From Okapia johnstoni (Eukaryota; Chordata; Mammalia; Artiodactyla; Giraffidae): a stretch of 64,000 nt of DNA. Where the stretch lies: the NCBI GenBank assembly GCA_024291935.2, contig CM044317.1:63230730-63294729 (forward strand). Reading direction: 5' to 3'. This document shows positions 1 to 11,999 of the stretch, in pieces (positions within the stretch are counted from its first letter, which is position 1; the number at the start of each line of letters is the position of its first letter). The position numbers and the translations under genes are program-made. A model generated the notes under the pieces. The model ran no database searches, was not told where the DNA came from, and saw only the letters and a program-made list of their open reading frames with translations.

Positions 1-960
1 TTCTTTGCTAAAGCTCATAAAAGAATAAAGTAGAATTATGAATCAAAGTTATAGAAATACAGACTTTGTGTTTGTCCATATATTTGTCTCTATTGGAAAT
101 CTTTTTATTTTCATAAGGATTTGAGTTACTGTGCTATGCCTTTCTGTTTCAACTTAGACTCCCTTTAACATTTCTTGTAAGAGCAGCCTTACTGGAAATG
201 GACATCTTAAATTTTTGCTTATCTGAGATTGTCTTAATTTCTCTCACATTTTCAAAAGCAGAGTTTTGGTGCACTTAGAATTCTTGGTTGGTAGTTTTTC
301 TCTTTCAGCACTACTCATGCATCATCCTCCCTGGCCTGAAAATTAACTGTTAAGAAATCTGATCATTATTTTATTGAGGATACTTTGACAAGTTGCATTG
401 TTTTGCTACTCTCAAGATTCTTTGTCTTTAACATTCAACAATTTGAATATAATATACTGTACTGTAAGTCTCAGCGGGTTTCTCCTACTTGTTTGTTGAA
501 CGTCTTTAGGTATAGCCACTTGTTTCCTCAACTTTAGAGATATTTCAATGATTATTTCTTTAAATGGGTTCTCTGCCCCTTTCTGTTTTTCTCCTATTTC
601 TGACAATCCCGTAATATGAATCTTTCTCTTTGATGATACCCCCAAAGTCCATTTAGGTTGTATTTACTTTTCTTTATTCTACTTTATTTCGATGTTTCAA
701 ACTCCATGATTTCAAATGACCTGCCTTTAAATTTTCTGATTTGTTCTTCTGACTATTCAAGACTTCTGTTGGACCCCTCTAAATTTCAGCAAATAAATTC
801 CTCTTATCAGATGAGACTTCATCTGAGTTCTGTTTCAGAATTACTCTCTCACCATAAGTCCTTGTACTCAACTCCTAGCCCTGGCTATATTGTTATTTTT
901 CTGTTCACTTGCACCATCACCTGGAACAGTCTGACATATAGTAGGTACTTTCAAAATTTT
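1..960 (-). repeat. Ancient L1 fragment, antisense, with MIR-like end
   Basis: No gene is seen. Positions about 260-800 read on the minus strand resemble the old mammalian L1 5' region: a T-rich plus strand with phrases typical of that segment (cttattgaggat-like, ttcaagattctttgtctt-like). Positions 905-962 look like the end of a MIR SINE (gtaggtactttcaaa-like). Several small open frames here are not supported as genes. Confidence 0.4.
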
Positions 961-991
961 TGCTGAGTGAACACAGATAAAATGAAATGTC

Positions 992-1229
992 AGTTTAGTT
1001 CAGTTCAATCACTCAGTTATGTCCGACTATTTGTGACCCCATGGACTGCAGCACGCCAGGCTTCCCTGTCCGTCACCAACTCCTGGAGCTTTCTCAAACT
1101 CATGTCCATCGAGTTGGTGATGCCATCAAACCATCTCATCTTCTGTCGTCCCCTTCTCCTCCTGCCCTCAATCTTTCTCAGCATCAGGGTCTTTTCCAAT
1201 GAGTCAGTTCTTCACATCACGTGGCCAAA
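992..1229 (-). repeat. BovB LINE 3' end, antisense
   Basis: It starts with degenerate CAGTT pentamers (the complement of the BovB TGAAC tail), followed by the conserved BovB 3' end. The minus strand encodes the C-terminal residues of the RTE protein, including an [17 protein letters not shown] basic stretch. It is truncated at its 5' end. Confidence 0.85.
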
Positions 1230-2095
1230 ATGAAATGTAAGAACTCCTAAAAAGCAAACATATAAGCACTCTAGCAGTAGACAAGTCAAGACTAATTTAC
1301 CAAGAAGGAATAAGTCACCTCTCATGGTCCAAATCAAAATTAATATACAGCTTCAGCACTTACATTTTTCATCCCCATAATGATATTTAGCTGTGACATT
1401 TGTATGAGTCTTCTTTCTTATAATTTGCGTAGTTTTCACACCCTTAGGATCTCAGAAGTTCTGTGTTAAAATTCTGTGAATTTATGGGGGAAAGAACTGA
1501 ATCAGGAAGCTGTGGATGATGTTGTTAGGTCACATTTGAGAATATGAAGTATGACCCAGTAGCAAGTTATGAAACTATAACAAGCCAACACTGTTTGTCA
1601 AGAACAGAAGGCCATTTCCTTCAAGAAGGTGAAGTTCAGCCGTGAATGGTTGTCTTGGACTGTGGTGCAACTGAACCACAGTGTAGTCTTTGGGTTTCCT
1701 TCCAGAGTTTCCAAAAATGGTGTCCCTTTTGCCTTCTTCTCTTACCTAGTTAGTTGCATTTCCATGATTTCTGTTTCTTGTCTTACAAGAAACTACATTA
1801 TGTTTTCCTGGAAGGTATCTGATAAATATCCTAAAATTTTAAGTTCTTCTACCTGACACTTGAAAATCTACCAATGCCTAGCACAGTGCCTGGCACAAAG
1901 CTGTTGTTCGTTTAGTGTTCATTTAATGTTAAACTCTTTCACCTCATTAACAAGACCACAAAACTGATGATGTAGTGATGACTGTACTGTTGTCCATCAC
2001 AGGCTGCTTTTACATCTCCATAATTTATCCTGAACCTCCCCCTGGGGAGATTTAATAACACAAATGACTGTCTTTCAATATTGAGGGGGGCTATT
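1230..2095. other. Intergenic, no gene seen
   Basis: AT-rich unique sequence. A short MIR-like segment at about 1866-1930 carries the usual 'cctagcacagtgcctggcac' phrase. No convincing coding exon. Confidence 0.5.
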
Positions 2096-2942
2096 CAGTT
2101 CAGTTCAGTTCAGTTCAGTTCAGTCGCTCAGTCGTGTCCGACTCTTTGCGACCCCATGAACCGCAGCATGCCAGGCCTCCCTGTCCGTCACCAACTCCCA
2201 GAGTTTACCCAAACTCATGCTCATTGAGTCAGTGATGTCATCCAGCCCTCTCATCCTCTGTCATCCCCTTCTCCTCCTGTCCCCAATCCATCCCAGCATC
2301 AGGGACTTTTCCAATGAGTCAACTCCTTGTATGAGGTGGCCAAAGTATTGGAGCTTCAGCTTCAACACCAGTCCTTCCAATGAACACCCAGGATTGATCT
2401 CCTTTAGGATGGATTGATTGGATCTCCTTGCAGTCCAAGGGACTCTCAAGAGTCTTCTCCAACACCACAGTTCAAAAGCATCAATTCTGCGGCGCTCAGC
2501 TTTCTTCACCGCCCAACTCTCACATCCATACATGACCACTGGAAAAACTATAGCCTTGACTAGACGGAACTTTGTTGGCAAAGTAATGTCTCTGCTTTTT
2601 AATATGCTATGTAGGCTGGCCATAACTTTCTTTCCAAGGTGTAAGCGTCTTTTAATTTCATGGCTGCAGTCACCATCTGCGGTGATTTTGGAGCCCCCCA
2701 AAATAAAGTCTGATACTGTTTCCACTGTTTCCCCATCTATTTCCCATGAAATGATGGTACCAGATGCCATGATCTTAGTTTTCTGAACATTGAGCTTTAA
2801 GCCAACTTTTTCACTCTCCCCTTTCACTTTCATCAAGAGGCTTTTTAGTTCTTCTTCACTTTCTGCCATAAGGGTGGTGTCATCTGCATATCTGAGGTTA
2901 TTGATATTTCTCCTGGCAATCTTGATTCCAGCTTGTGATTCT
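2096..2942 (-). repeat. BovB LINE 3' part, antisense
   Basis: It begins with about five tandem CAGTT pentamers. The minus strand at 2261-2869 keeps an open frame for the BovB protein between the reverse transcriptase and the C-terminus (motifs [36 protein letters not shown]). The element is 5'-truncated near 2942, just past the region encoding the catalytic YADD motif, so it cannot be autonomous. Confidence 0.9.
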
Positions 2943-3500
2943 CAAATGGGGGATAAATTGTGAAGCGTAAGAGCAGTGAAGAAACCTTTAAAAATGTCCT
3001 TTAATAGGTAATTGGATTAAAAACTTTCTAGTGTATTCATACAATGGAATGTAAGAATGGACGTGAACAAAGCACAATGACTTCGATGGATTGCAAGGGC
3101 ATTATGTTAAGTGAAGAAAGACAAACACAAAAGGTTACATAGTTCATTATCTTCTTGTTACGACATTCTCAAAGTAAGAAAGGTATAGTGAGGGAGAACA
3201 TATCAATGATCTCTAGGTGTTAAATTTAGGGAGTGGTTGTGAATACTAATGGGTGACACAAAGAAGTGTGTGACACAGGAAGTGTTTCTTCCTGTTGAGG
3301 AATCAGTTTGTACCCTGATTGTGCTGATGGTTACATGAAACTACATACATGTGCTTGTCTTACTAGGTATGGTTGGAAACTGGAAGCATCACTTGACAAT
3401 GCAGCAAAATGAAAGATTTGACAGAGTATTTCAAAGGAAGATGAGATATTTTCCTTTAAGTTCATCAGAGATATAAATGAGGAGTGCAATTTACAAAAGA
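2943..3500 (+). repeat. Old L1 3' end, sense
   Basis: It contains the old L1 ORF2 end and 3'UTR phrases (attcatacaatggaatgtaa; gaaagacaaacacaaaaggt; ttacatgaaactacatac). A second copy of the same family lies at about 6730-7300. Confidence 0.6.
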
Positions 3501-3615
3501 ATCGTATAAAAAAATCTACTAACTAGAGAGCATATTTTAATATACATATTCATTTGTATTTCTAATACAAATGTTAACTATAGCATTAACAAAATATGTA
3601 AACTCTGCTTGGATT

Positions 3616-3749
3616 CAGTTCAGTTCAGTTCAGTCACTCAGTCATGTCCGACTCTTTGTGACCCCATGAATTGCAGCACGCCAGGCCTCTCTGTCCATCA
3701 CCAACTCCTGGAGTCTACCCAAACCCATGTCCATCGAGTCGGTGATGCC
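3616..3749 (-). repeat. Short BovB 3' insertion with target-site duplication
   Basis: A 134 bp antisense BovB end (three CAGTT units, then the conserved tail) is flanked by direct repeats of gcttggatt at 3607-3615 and 3750-3758. This is a clean 5'-truncated retrotransposition. Confidence 0.9.
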
Positions 3750-3869
3750 GCTTGGATTAGTTGTCATGAATTTGATGAACACTTTGAAATTTCAAAAACT
3801 AAAATGATGGTCTGTATTGTTAGCCTGAATGATAAAGGAAAGAAAAAAAGCATACAACATAAATTGTAA

Positions 3870-4610
3870 ATGTCTTGAGTTTTCTGTAGCATATACTTTT
3901 TATCTCAATTAAATTTAGGATCACTCAAGTGTTAAACAGTCTTTTCATCCTTCTAATTAAACTTTAATGCTTTGGCTTATAATCACTGTAAATATTGAAA
4001 CTGAGAAATCACATGTAAGTACACACATCTATTAATAATTTACCAGATCACAGTTTTCACAAAAGATCAAAAGTTCAAGGTAATTAATCATTTAACTATT
4101 TGGATGAAAAACATACTTATGTCCATAACACATCACTAACAACTAACTCTGGCAATATTTAATACTTAAATATTTACAATAAAACCATTTTGAACAGCTA
4201 GAAAAGAATAGGTGAATCTGATCATAATTTTCAAATTGCAAAAAACTTGTGAACCATAAGAGCAGTGGAAGAAACTTTAAAAAATTACAATTTACAATCA
4301 TAAACATTTTGAGGACTACTATCCAGTCAACAAACAGAAATAACCCAATACTCATGTACAGCAACACAAATAAAGAAATTATGTGGCTTTGTAGAAGGAA
4401 ACACTATAAGAATGGATGAATTACAACTACATGGAAAACTTATACAAATCTCAGAAATAAAATATTCAGTGGAAAAATTAGACACATCTCACAATTCTTT
4501 ATAAAAGATTAAAAAACAGTAAGGTTAATATATGGCTTGAAAAGGAGAGTAATTACCTTTTGAAGATGGTATAGTAACTGATTAGGTAAGTGAGAAAAGT
4601 CTTAGGGTCT
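3870..4610. other. Intergenic, no gene seen
   Basis: AT-rich sequence without recognisable exons. Parts may be decayed L1. Confidence 0.4.
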
Positions 4611-4880
4611 TAGTAATATTTTTAATTGAGTTATAGTTGCTGTACAATATTATATAAGTTATAGATGTATAATATAATGATTCATAATTTTTAAAGATTA
4701 TACTCCATTTATAGTTATTATAAAATATTGGCCATATTCCCTGTATTGTATAATATATCCATGTAGCTTATTTTATACATAACTGTTTGTACCTTTTATT
4801 CCTCTACCACTATATTGCCCTTCCTGCCTTCCCTCTCCCCACTGGTAACCACTAGTTTGTCTTTGTAATAGTTTATTTCT
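4611..4880 (-). repeat. L1 3'UTR, antisense
   Basis: It carries the typical L1 3'UTR phrases in reverse (ttgctgtacaatattatata; ccctgtattgtataatatat; ccactggtaaccactagttt). Confidence 0.6.
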
Positions 4881-5067
4881 TGATCTTAGTGCTAGTTGCA
4901 TAGGTTTAGTCATTTTGCAAACATTATTATTCACAATAATTTGTGAATTTTCCTGTATTTGTGTCATATTTAATAAATATGTGAAATAAATAAAAAATAT
5001 GAAAACATTTTGTAAGATTAAACACAAAGCTTACCATTTATAGAAAAGACAAAACATTAATTCATAA

Positions 5068-5296
5068 CTGCTTGAAAGCATGCTAAGTCACTTCAGTCAT
5101 GTTGAATGCTTTACGACCTCATGGAGTGTAGCCCACCAAGTTCCTCTGTTCATGGAATTCTCCAGGCAAGAATATTGAAGTGGGTTGCCATGCCCTCCTC
5201 CAGGGAATCTTCCTGGCCCAGGGATCTAACCCACATCTGTTATGTTTCCTGCTTTGGCAGGCAGGTTCTTTACCATTAATGCCACCTGGGAAGCCC
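5068..5296 (-). repeat. Bov-tA SINE, antisense
   Basis: The full antisense Bov-tA body ends in ccacctgggaagccc. It is flanked by direct repeats of aattcataa at 5059-5067 and 5297-5305. The tRNA-derived part is at the right end. Confidence 0.9.
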
Positions 5297-6385
5297 AATT
5301 CATAATTAGCAAAATTTTAAAAACTCAGCAATGCTCAATGTTTGAAAGAGTAGGGTGAAATAAACATTCTCATACATTTTTGTGAAAATGGAAATCAGTT
5401 AAAATGTTCTTTATAGAAATTATGACACAAAATTTAATTTTAAGAGACTGTAGAGGAGCAGTTAATCAATACAGCATCGTATTGGCAGAAGAAGACACAC
5501 AGACCAATGGAACAGAATAAATGTCCCACATATAAAATTACAGAAGTACAACTGAATTTTGACAAAATTGCCAAGGCCATTACATCAAGAAAAATAGATT
5601 TTTCAGCAAATGGTGTTATAATAACTGGACATTCATAAACAAAAACAATGACATTTGATATAAATATTGTACCTAATAGAAATTAACTCAAAGTTCATTG
5701 TGGATATAAATATAAAACATAAGTCTATAACACTTTTAGAAGAAAACATAGGAGAAAATACTCATGACTTAGGCACAAAGTTCTTAGCCATGAAATCAAG
5801 GCATCATCCACTAAAAAGATATTATGAACTTGTTTAAAATTAAGAAAAAAACTCACACTGCAAATGATTTTCTTAGGAGATGTAGAAAGCTTTTTAATTA
5901 ATGTAGTATACTCTGAATATTCCTATTTTAATAAAGCTGTTTATTTTCAAAAAAGAAAGAAAGAAAGAAAAGCCATAGACTGGAAGGAAATATTTTCAAA
6001 TCACATACAGTATTTCCTAAAGGACTTGTATCCAGAGAAAATGAATTCTCTTAACTCAACAGTCAGGAAACAATCAGTCCAATCAGAAAATCAGCAAAAG
6101 ACTTGAAAGACACTTTATCACAGAGGATAAAGGAATGGTGAATAAACATTTCAAAATATATGTGCCACCATTAGTCACCAGAGAAACAGAAAATAATGCA
6201 ATTGTGAGGTATCACTGCTTACTTATTTGAATCGATTTTATGAACTATTGACAACACCAGATGCTGCCAATGATACGGAGCAAATAGATCTCTCTTACAT
6301 TGCTGAGTAATACACAAAATGTCACAGCCACTTGGAAGACAGTTCAGAAATGTCTTATAAAATTAAACATATACTCAACATATGA

Positions 6386-6615
6386 TTGGGCTTTCCTGCT
6401 GGCTCAACGGTAAAGAATCTGCCTGCCAATACAAGAGATGTCAGTTAGATCCCTGGATCGGGAAGATCTCCTAAAGAAGAAAATGGCAACCCACTCAAGT
6501 ATCCTTGCCTGGGAAATCCCATGGACAGAGGAGCCTGGCAGGCTATATGGTCCATGGGGGTTACAAACGAGTTGGACACGGATTAGGGACTAAATAGCAG
6601 CAGCAGCAACAACAT
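6386..6615 (+). repeat. Bov-tA SINE, sense, nested in L1
   Basis: It starts gggctttcctgctggctcaa and ends in a cagcagcagcaacaaca tail. It interrupts the L1. The flanks show imperfect duplications (caacatatgatt and caacatgtaatt). Confidence 0.88.
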
Positions 6616-7029
6616 GTAATTAAGCAATCCCACTGTTAAGGATTTATCCTCGAGAATGAAAACTTTTATTCACACACAAAGTTGTTCTTGAATTTTTATT
6701 ACATTTGCTTGTAATAACGTAACTAGATGTATCCCAATTGTCCCTTCAGTAGGTGAACATATAAAGACACCATGGTATAGCCATACAATGGCATTTCACT
6801 CAGGAATAAAAAGAAATGTACGAAACACAATAACTTCAACAGATTTCAAGGGCATTACCCTAACTGAAGAAAGATAAACTCAAAAGGTAACATAGTTTAT
6901 GGTTTTATTTTCACGACATTCTCTACCTGACAAAATTATAGTGATGCAAAGCAGCTAAGAAAAATCCAGGTGCTAAAGTAGGTGGGTGGGTATAACTACT
7001 ATAACTACTAATGGGCAATGACAGGAGGT

Positions 7030-7235
7030 TTCTTTTTTCTTTTTTTTAAATAAATTTGTTTATTTTAGTTGGGGGCTAATTACTTTACAATATTGTAGTA
7101 GTTTTTGCCATACATTGGCATGAATCAGCCATGGGTTTACATGTGTTCCCCATCCTGAACCCCCCTCCCACCTCCCTCCCCATCCCATCCCTCTGGGCCA
7201 TCCCATTGCCCCAGCCCTGAGCATTTGTTTCTTTG
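7030..7235 (-). repeat. Ruminant L1 3' end, antisense
   Basis: It has the pattern taattactttacaatattg, then ttttgccatacattggcatg, then a C-rich ccctcccacctccctccc block, as in many ruminant L1 3' ends. The poly(T) at the left end is the reverse of the A tail. Confidence 0.7.
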
Positions 7236-7954
7236 TGGTGATAGGGCACTTTTTATTTCCTGATTGTGCTGAAGTTTACATGAATCTACATGAGATAATA
7301 TTTCATAGGAGGATAATTACCTCAACCAAAAAAAAACAAGTGCATGTAAAAACTGGTGAAATCTTAATAATGTATGTTTTTGAGTTAATAATATTTTACT
7401 AAAATCAACTTCATGCTTTTGATAATGTATTATGGTTATGTAGGATATTATTATTGGAGGAAACATGGAGAAGGGAACTTCATGAGTTTCTATATTATTT
7501 TTACATGTTCTTATGGATCAAACTCTTTCCAAATAAAAATTATAAAGTAGAACATCAGTTTAACAGTCCTTAAAGAAGAACAAAGCTGGAGAATTCATCC
7601 TAGACAGTTATCAAGATCTATTTTCAAACCTCTTTATTATTAAATAAGTAGATCTACAAAAGTTTTTCAAAGATAGTGTATAGTTCCAATGTTCCCTCTT
7701 TTTCTTACACTGAGAAAGTGATCTCTACAATCCAATTGCTTATATATTGAACACTAGTATACATGTAAGTAGTATAACAATTGCTAAGTCATATGTCTAT
7801 GAGAAGAAATTCACCAACTGGATTACAGTGTTGGTATTCAGTCCTTTTTGATTTTTAGCCTTACAGTGTATGGACAAAATTTGATTTCTACAGTTTATTT
7901 ATTTTTATTTTTTATTATTTATTTTTAATTGGAATATAATTGATTTACAATATG

Positions 7955-8489
7955 CTTGCTCCTTGGAAGAAAAGTTATGACCAAGCTAGACAGTATATTA
8001 AAAAGCAGAGACATTACTTTGCCAACAAAGGTGTGTAGTCAAAGCTATGGTTTTTCCAGTAGTCATGTACAGATTTGAGAGTTGGACTATAAAGAAAGCT
8101 GAGTGCCGAAGAATTGATGCTTTTGAACTGTGTTGTTGGAGAAGACTCTTGAGAGTTCCTTGGACTGCAAGGAGATCCAACCAGTCCATCCTAAAGGAAA
8201 TCAGTCCTGAATATTCATTGGAAGGACTGATGCTGAAGCTGAAACTCCAATACTTTGGCCACCTGATGCAAAGAACTGACTCATTGGAAAAGACCCTGAT
8301 GCTGGAAAAGATTGAAGGTGGGAAGAGAAGGGGATGACAGAGGATGAGATGGTTGGATGGTATCACCAACTCAATGGACATGAGTTTGAGTAAACTCAGG
8401 GAGTTGGTGATGGACAAGGAAGTCTGGCATGCTGCAGTCCATGGGATCGCAAAGAGTTGGACACGACTGAGCGACTGAACTGAACTGAT
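7955..8489 (+). repeat. BovB LINE 3' part, sense
   Basis: It encodes the RTE C-terminal segment at 8047-8337 ([30 protein letters not shown]) and ends in gaactgaactga pentamers. It is 5'-truncated and carries internal stops. Confidence 0.9.
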
Positions 8490-8525
8490 TTACGATGCTT
8501 GTTACCTATATGTATGTACATTTTT

Positions 8526-8724
8526 GGCTTCCCTGGTGGCTCAGTGGTAAAGACCTGCCTGCCATTGCAGGAGATATGGGTTTGATCCCTGGGTCCAGAA
8601 GATCCCATGGAAAAGGAAATGGCAACCCACTCCTGTATTCTTGCCTGGACAGAGGAGCCTGGAGGGCTATAGTCCATGGGGTCACAAAGAGTCAGACACA
8701 ACTTAGTGACTAAGCGAGCACGCA
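8526..8724 (+). repeat. Bov-tA SINE, sense
   Basis: It has the ggcttccctggtggctcagt head, a central aaatggcaacccactcc and a shagtcagacacaactta-type end (agtcagacacaactta). It lies immediately downstream of the BovB end. Confidence 0.9.
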
Positions 8725-9039
8725 TCCTTCACTTCAGTACCTTTATAGCCTTAAAAATCTAGTGTGGCTGGTCCAGGTCTAACTGCAGTCTCAGCCTACA
8801 CTGCTGAGCTTTTCATTTGCTATTCTACAGCCACTTTGTCTCCTATCAGTTTCTCCAGAGCCACAGTCTCTTTGACCAATAGTCCTTTCACCCACATCTA
8901 TATTCTCTGTAAGGTTTCCCTAATTTCTTAATGTGGTGTGAGTCATTTACTTTTTCATATTACATTTATTGCAGTCTACAGTTCTATATTTGTGTATTTT
9001 ATTTAACACTTCTTCTCTCTCCATGCTTCTTCTTCTCTT

Positions 9040-9165
9040 TTTTTTTTAATTTATTTTTGACCACACTGCCTGCAGCATGTGAGATCTTAGCTTCCTGACC
9101 AAGGATTGAATCCACACCCCATGAAATGAAAGTGCAGAGTCCTAACCCCTGGGTCAGGGAAGTCT
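9040..9165 (-). repeat. CHR-type tRNA-derived SINE, antisense
   Basis: A poly(T) is followed by the reverse of the CHR body (gatcttagcttcctgaccaa; cccctgggtcagggaagtc). This is a cetartiodactyl SINE distinct from Bov-tA. Confidence 0.6.
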
Positions 9166-9189
9166 CACTCCACTCTCCACTCATGCTGG

Positions 9190-10260
9190 GACTAAATACA
9201 CTGTGAGAAAATGGACTGACTATTTTCTATTATTTCATGGGGCCTGGTACATAGTAATCACACACACACACACAAATTGTTCGATGATTTAACTCTCAAA
9301 GGAATATAAAAGTAACTAGGCAGACAAAAGAGGGAAATTGCTCCTGGGAAAACAAGTAGGAAGTATGAAAATTCACAAGATAAGAAGAGTATTGATGCTT
9401 TTGTGAATCGCCAAATAGTTAGATGTGGCCAGAGTCAGTGTGCACACAGTAAAGGATAGACAATATACAGAAAAGGTGGATTTGAAGACAAATTCCCAGA
9501 AAATCACCTAAGGACTACAGGATAAAAGGAAAAGGATAAGAAAAGTTAATAAACACATAACCATGTCCAGTAATGCAACTAATTCTTTTAAAAAGAAGCA
9601 AATACTAATATTTCCACTACTGTTTTTTAAATTATGAATGGATCTTCAAGTGAACAACAGACCATGAAAAATGCATGTGTATATAAATGGAGAGTTCTGT
9701 TAAATGTTTTTAATCCAAATAATTCTGGCAAAATTGCTGATGTACAGAATCACTTGTGATCTTCATAACAATTATTTCTAAACAGGAAGAATTTAAATAA
9801 ATAGACAATTTCTTCAAAACGTGCATTAGAACACAGCCTCTCTGAGATTGGCCCATTTGAAATAAGAATGCCCTCCCTTGACTCAGTTCAACTCTCTTTT
9901 CTCAAAAATATCTCTTCTGAATGCTCTGCTCTTTCATAATGCACAGATCTCCTCTCAACAGCCCATAACGTACAGGTCTGAGACACTATCTTTCTCATTT
10001 GGCTCATACCAAATGTGATCATATGCATAAAACACAATAAACTGGAATGAAGTTAAGCTTTATCTCCATTACAAATGACTCACCTCTAGCTCTTAATAGT
10101 TGGGAGATGTTCTTCATATCATTAATTTCCAGCTGTGTGACCTTGGGGTCAAATGTACCACTCCAACTTTATATTTCTGAGATATGTTAGGGAGAAGAGA
10201 TGCACATTATAAAATTCATGTAAATAAAAGTAAGATTATAATTTAGCTTTAAATAGTTAT
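9190..10260. other. Intergenic, no gene seen
   Basis: It holds a short (CA)n run at about 9261-9276 and MIR-like pieces near 9240 and 10120-10180 (ccagctgtgtgaccttgggg). Otherwise no recognisable structure. Confidence 0.45.
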
Positions 10261-10271
10261 AGGGAAAATTA

Positions 10272-10400
10272 TCAGCATCACTGACTCAATGGACATGAGT
10301 TTGAGCAAACTCTGGGAGGTAGTGAAGGACAGGGAGGCCTGACGTGCTGCAGTCCATGGGGCCACAAAGAAGGATTTAGCGACTGAACAACAACAACAAT
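10272..10400 (+). repeat. BovB 3' fragment with AAC tail, sense
   Basis: It matches the last ~110 bp of BovB (gactcaatggacatgagttt; ggacagggaggcctg) and ends in caacaacaacaat rather than TGAAC pentamers, like the copy at 54838-55275. Confidence 0.8.
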
Positions 10401-11317
10401 ATTTGCATTTTGTAGTAAATTTAACCAACAAACACCAGGTTTACAGAAGGTCAAGGGCTCACTGCTAGGATCTCTGTGGTTAAAAGAATGGGGAAGTCAT
10501 ACTACTACTTCCATAAACAAATTTATACTCTAGTTAGGATACTGAGGTAATCCCAAATATAAAAGAATATGTTTTAAAAAACAGAACTTTGTGATTGATT
10601 TTAGAATGAACATTTCAAATGAGATCAAATTGAATTGAATAGGATGATGAATGTAGTAGGTAATAAATTTTAAGATGAATTATAAACTTATAAGACACAC
10701 AGGTCAGTAAGTAGACACAGCAAAGGGGAGGAGTCAAACGTTTGGTTAGTAAAGAACCTTGACCAGAGGCTGCAGCTCTGGACCGGCTCTCTAGATATTG
10801 AGAGAGAACTTAGAGGTTTCCAGTGTGAACTCTCATAAAGCAGGAACCGCCCCCCTCTGCAGTCTCCTAAAACATCACACTTCCTCTCATTAAACTCTAA
10901 CATTCCAAAGGGCTTATCACTCCCACAATCACTGAATCAGTGTTGAGACAATACAACCTGCAAGAGAGCTGTTCCCTATAAAATGAGCCAAAATTTAGGA
11001 GTGAAATGCCTTGAAGTCTTTGAACATATTTTGCCCTTCATCATCATGTCAAGATTTGAGCTTTATTGAGGGTACCTGCTATAAGCGAGTATAAATGGAA
11101 ATTCTATGAAACTGACTAGATGAAAACAAAGAACGTAATCTAATCTGCTCAATCTAAATAGTTTTAATGGTAAAGGATGTGAGGGTTTACTAGAACTGGC
11201 CTAAGAAAATAACAAATACAGCCAATAGGACATCAGATTATCAAAACAACGACAGACTGACGTGATAAAAGAGAGATTCCGTCAAAAACAGGGCAGTCTC
11301 CCAGAAGGGGAAGGCAG
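10401..11317. other. Intergenic, no gene seen
   Basis: AT-rich sequence left of the TMEM230-like retrocopy, with no clear repeat family and no exon. Confidence 0.4.
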
Positions 11318-11985
11318 ATGAAGGAGAGGTACTGGGGCAGCCCACCGCGTGGTCAGGCGGCCGTTGGGTGGACGCCCTGGCCTTGGAGCCTCCGCCCGCT
11401 GTGTGGCCACGGGCAAGCTCCGCACCCACTCAGCGGATTATCGTGCCCACTCGCACAACGTGGCTGCTGGCATGCCCAGCGGCAAAGTGAGATGCGCGAA
11501 GCTCTCCAGCCCCGACGGCGGACCTATTAACAGTCAGAAGGAAACGTCACCTGCCAAAGCGAGCTTAAAGCCGAAAAGATGCCCAGGTGTCGTAAGACCT
11601 CATATATTTGAGGAAAGCCGTACTGACATTCCTTTCAAGGCCATTGCCTGCGCCTTCTCACAGTTTTTGGTTGGTGCTTTTCTCATTATTACGGGCTGCC
11701 TCCTGCTGGCAGGCTATATCAGCAAAGCGGGCGCCAATCGAGCCTTCCCAGTCCTGACTGTCGGCATCCTCGTGTTCCTCCCCGGGTTTTACTACCTGAT
11801 GGTCGCCTACAGAGCCTACCGAGGCTGCCCGGGCTGCTCCTTCCGTGACCTTCCGGACTTTGATCACTAGCCCTCACCCCAGCCAGAGGAGTCACAGGTA
11901 GGAGGGAGCAGAGTTGAAGGCATTGGAAAGAAGTTGTGGAAATCGATGCTTAAGAATTAAGGAAATCTACCGTTTTGCAAATAAA
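11318..11985 (+). pseudogene. TMEM230-like intronless retrocopy (DUF872 family)
   Basis: TMEM230 is a small two-pass membrane protein of secretory and recycling vesicles. The frame open from 11349 to the stop at 11868-11870 encodes its body without introns. Seen here are a first membrane segment ([17 protein letters not shown]), a second ([19 protein letters not shown]) and the family's C-terminal tail ending LPDFDH. The N-terminus aligns as [11 protein letters not shown] with the family's ATGIPSSKV, but the expected initiator is not ATG. The first in-frame ATG is internal, at 11472, and would give 132 residues. About 20 extra residues sit between the N-terminal motif and the first membrane segment. 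An AATAAA lies at 11980-11985; no A tail remains. The copy is GC-rich inside AT-rich DNA, as expected for an inserted cDNA. It is either a decayed retrocopy or a retrogene using the internal ATG. Confidence 0.72.
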
Positions 11986-11999
11986 TGTTCGGCACAACT

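Larger units (their letters stand above)
5440..7300 (+). repeat. Old L1 ORF2/3' region, sense, with nested insertions
   Basis: Decayed L1 ORF2 (for example cagaccaatggaacagaata at about 5502, and a retained piece at 5864-6106) continues on both sides of a Bov-tA at 6386-6615 and a ruminant L1 3' piece at about 7030-7235. A gaaagaaagaaagaaa run is at about 5955-5970. There is no intact reading frame. Confidence 0.7.

Noticed and set aside
2096..2124. Tandem pentamers (CAGTT)n, which could suggest a satellite or CRISPR-like array
   Set aside because: They are the reverse of the BovB 3' tail, only a few units long, with no spacers.
2261..2869. Long minus-strand open frame of 202 codons
   Set aside because: It is the C-terminal part of a BovB LINE protein, not a host gene.
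8526..8724. tRNA-like A and B box sequences in this and other SINEs
   Set aside because: They are tRNA-derived heads of Bov-tA SINEs and not functional tRNA genes.
11349..11471. Upstream in-frame extension of the TMEM230-like frame
   Set aside because: It contains no ATG and its composition fits a former 5'UTR, so I do not treat it as coding.
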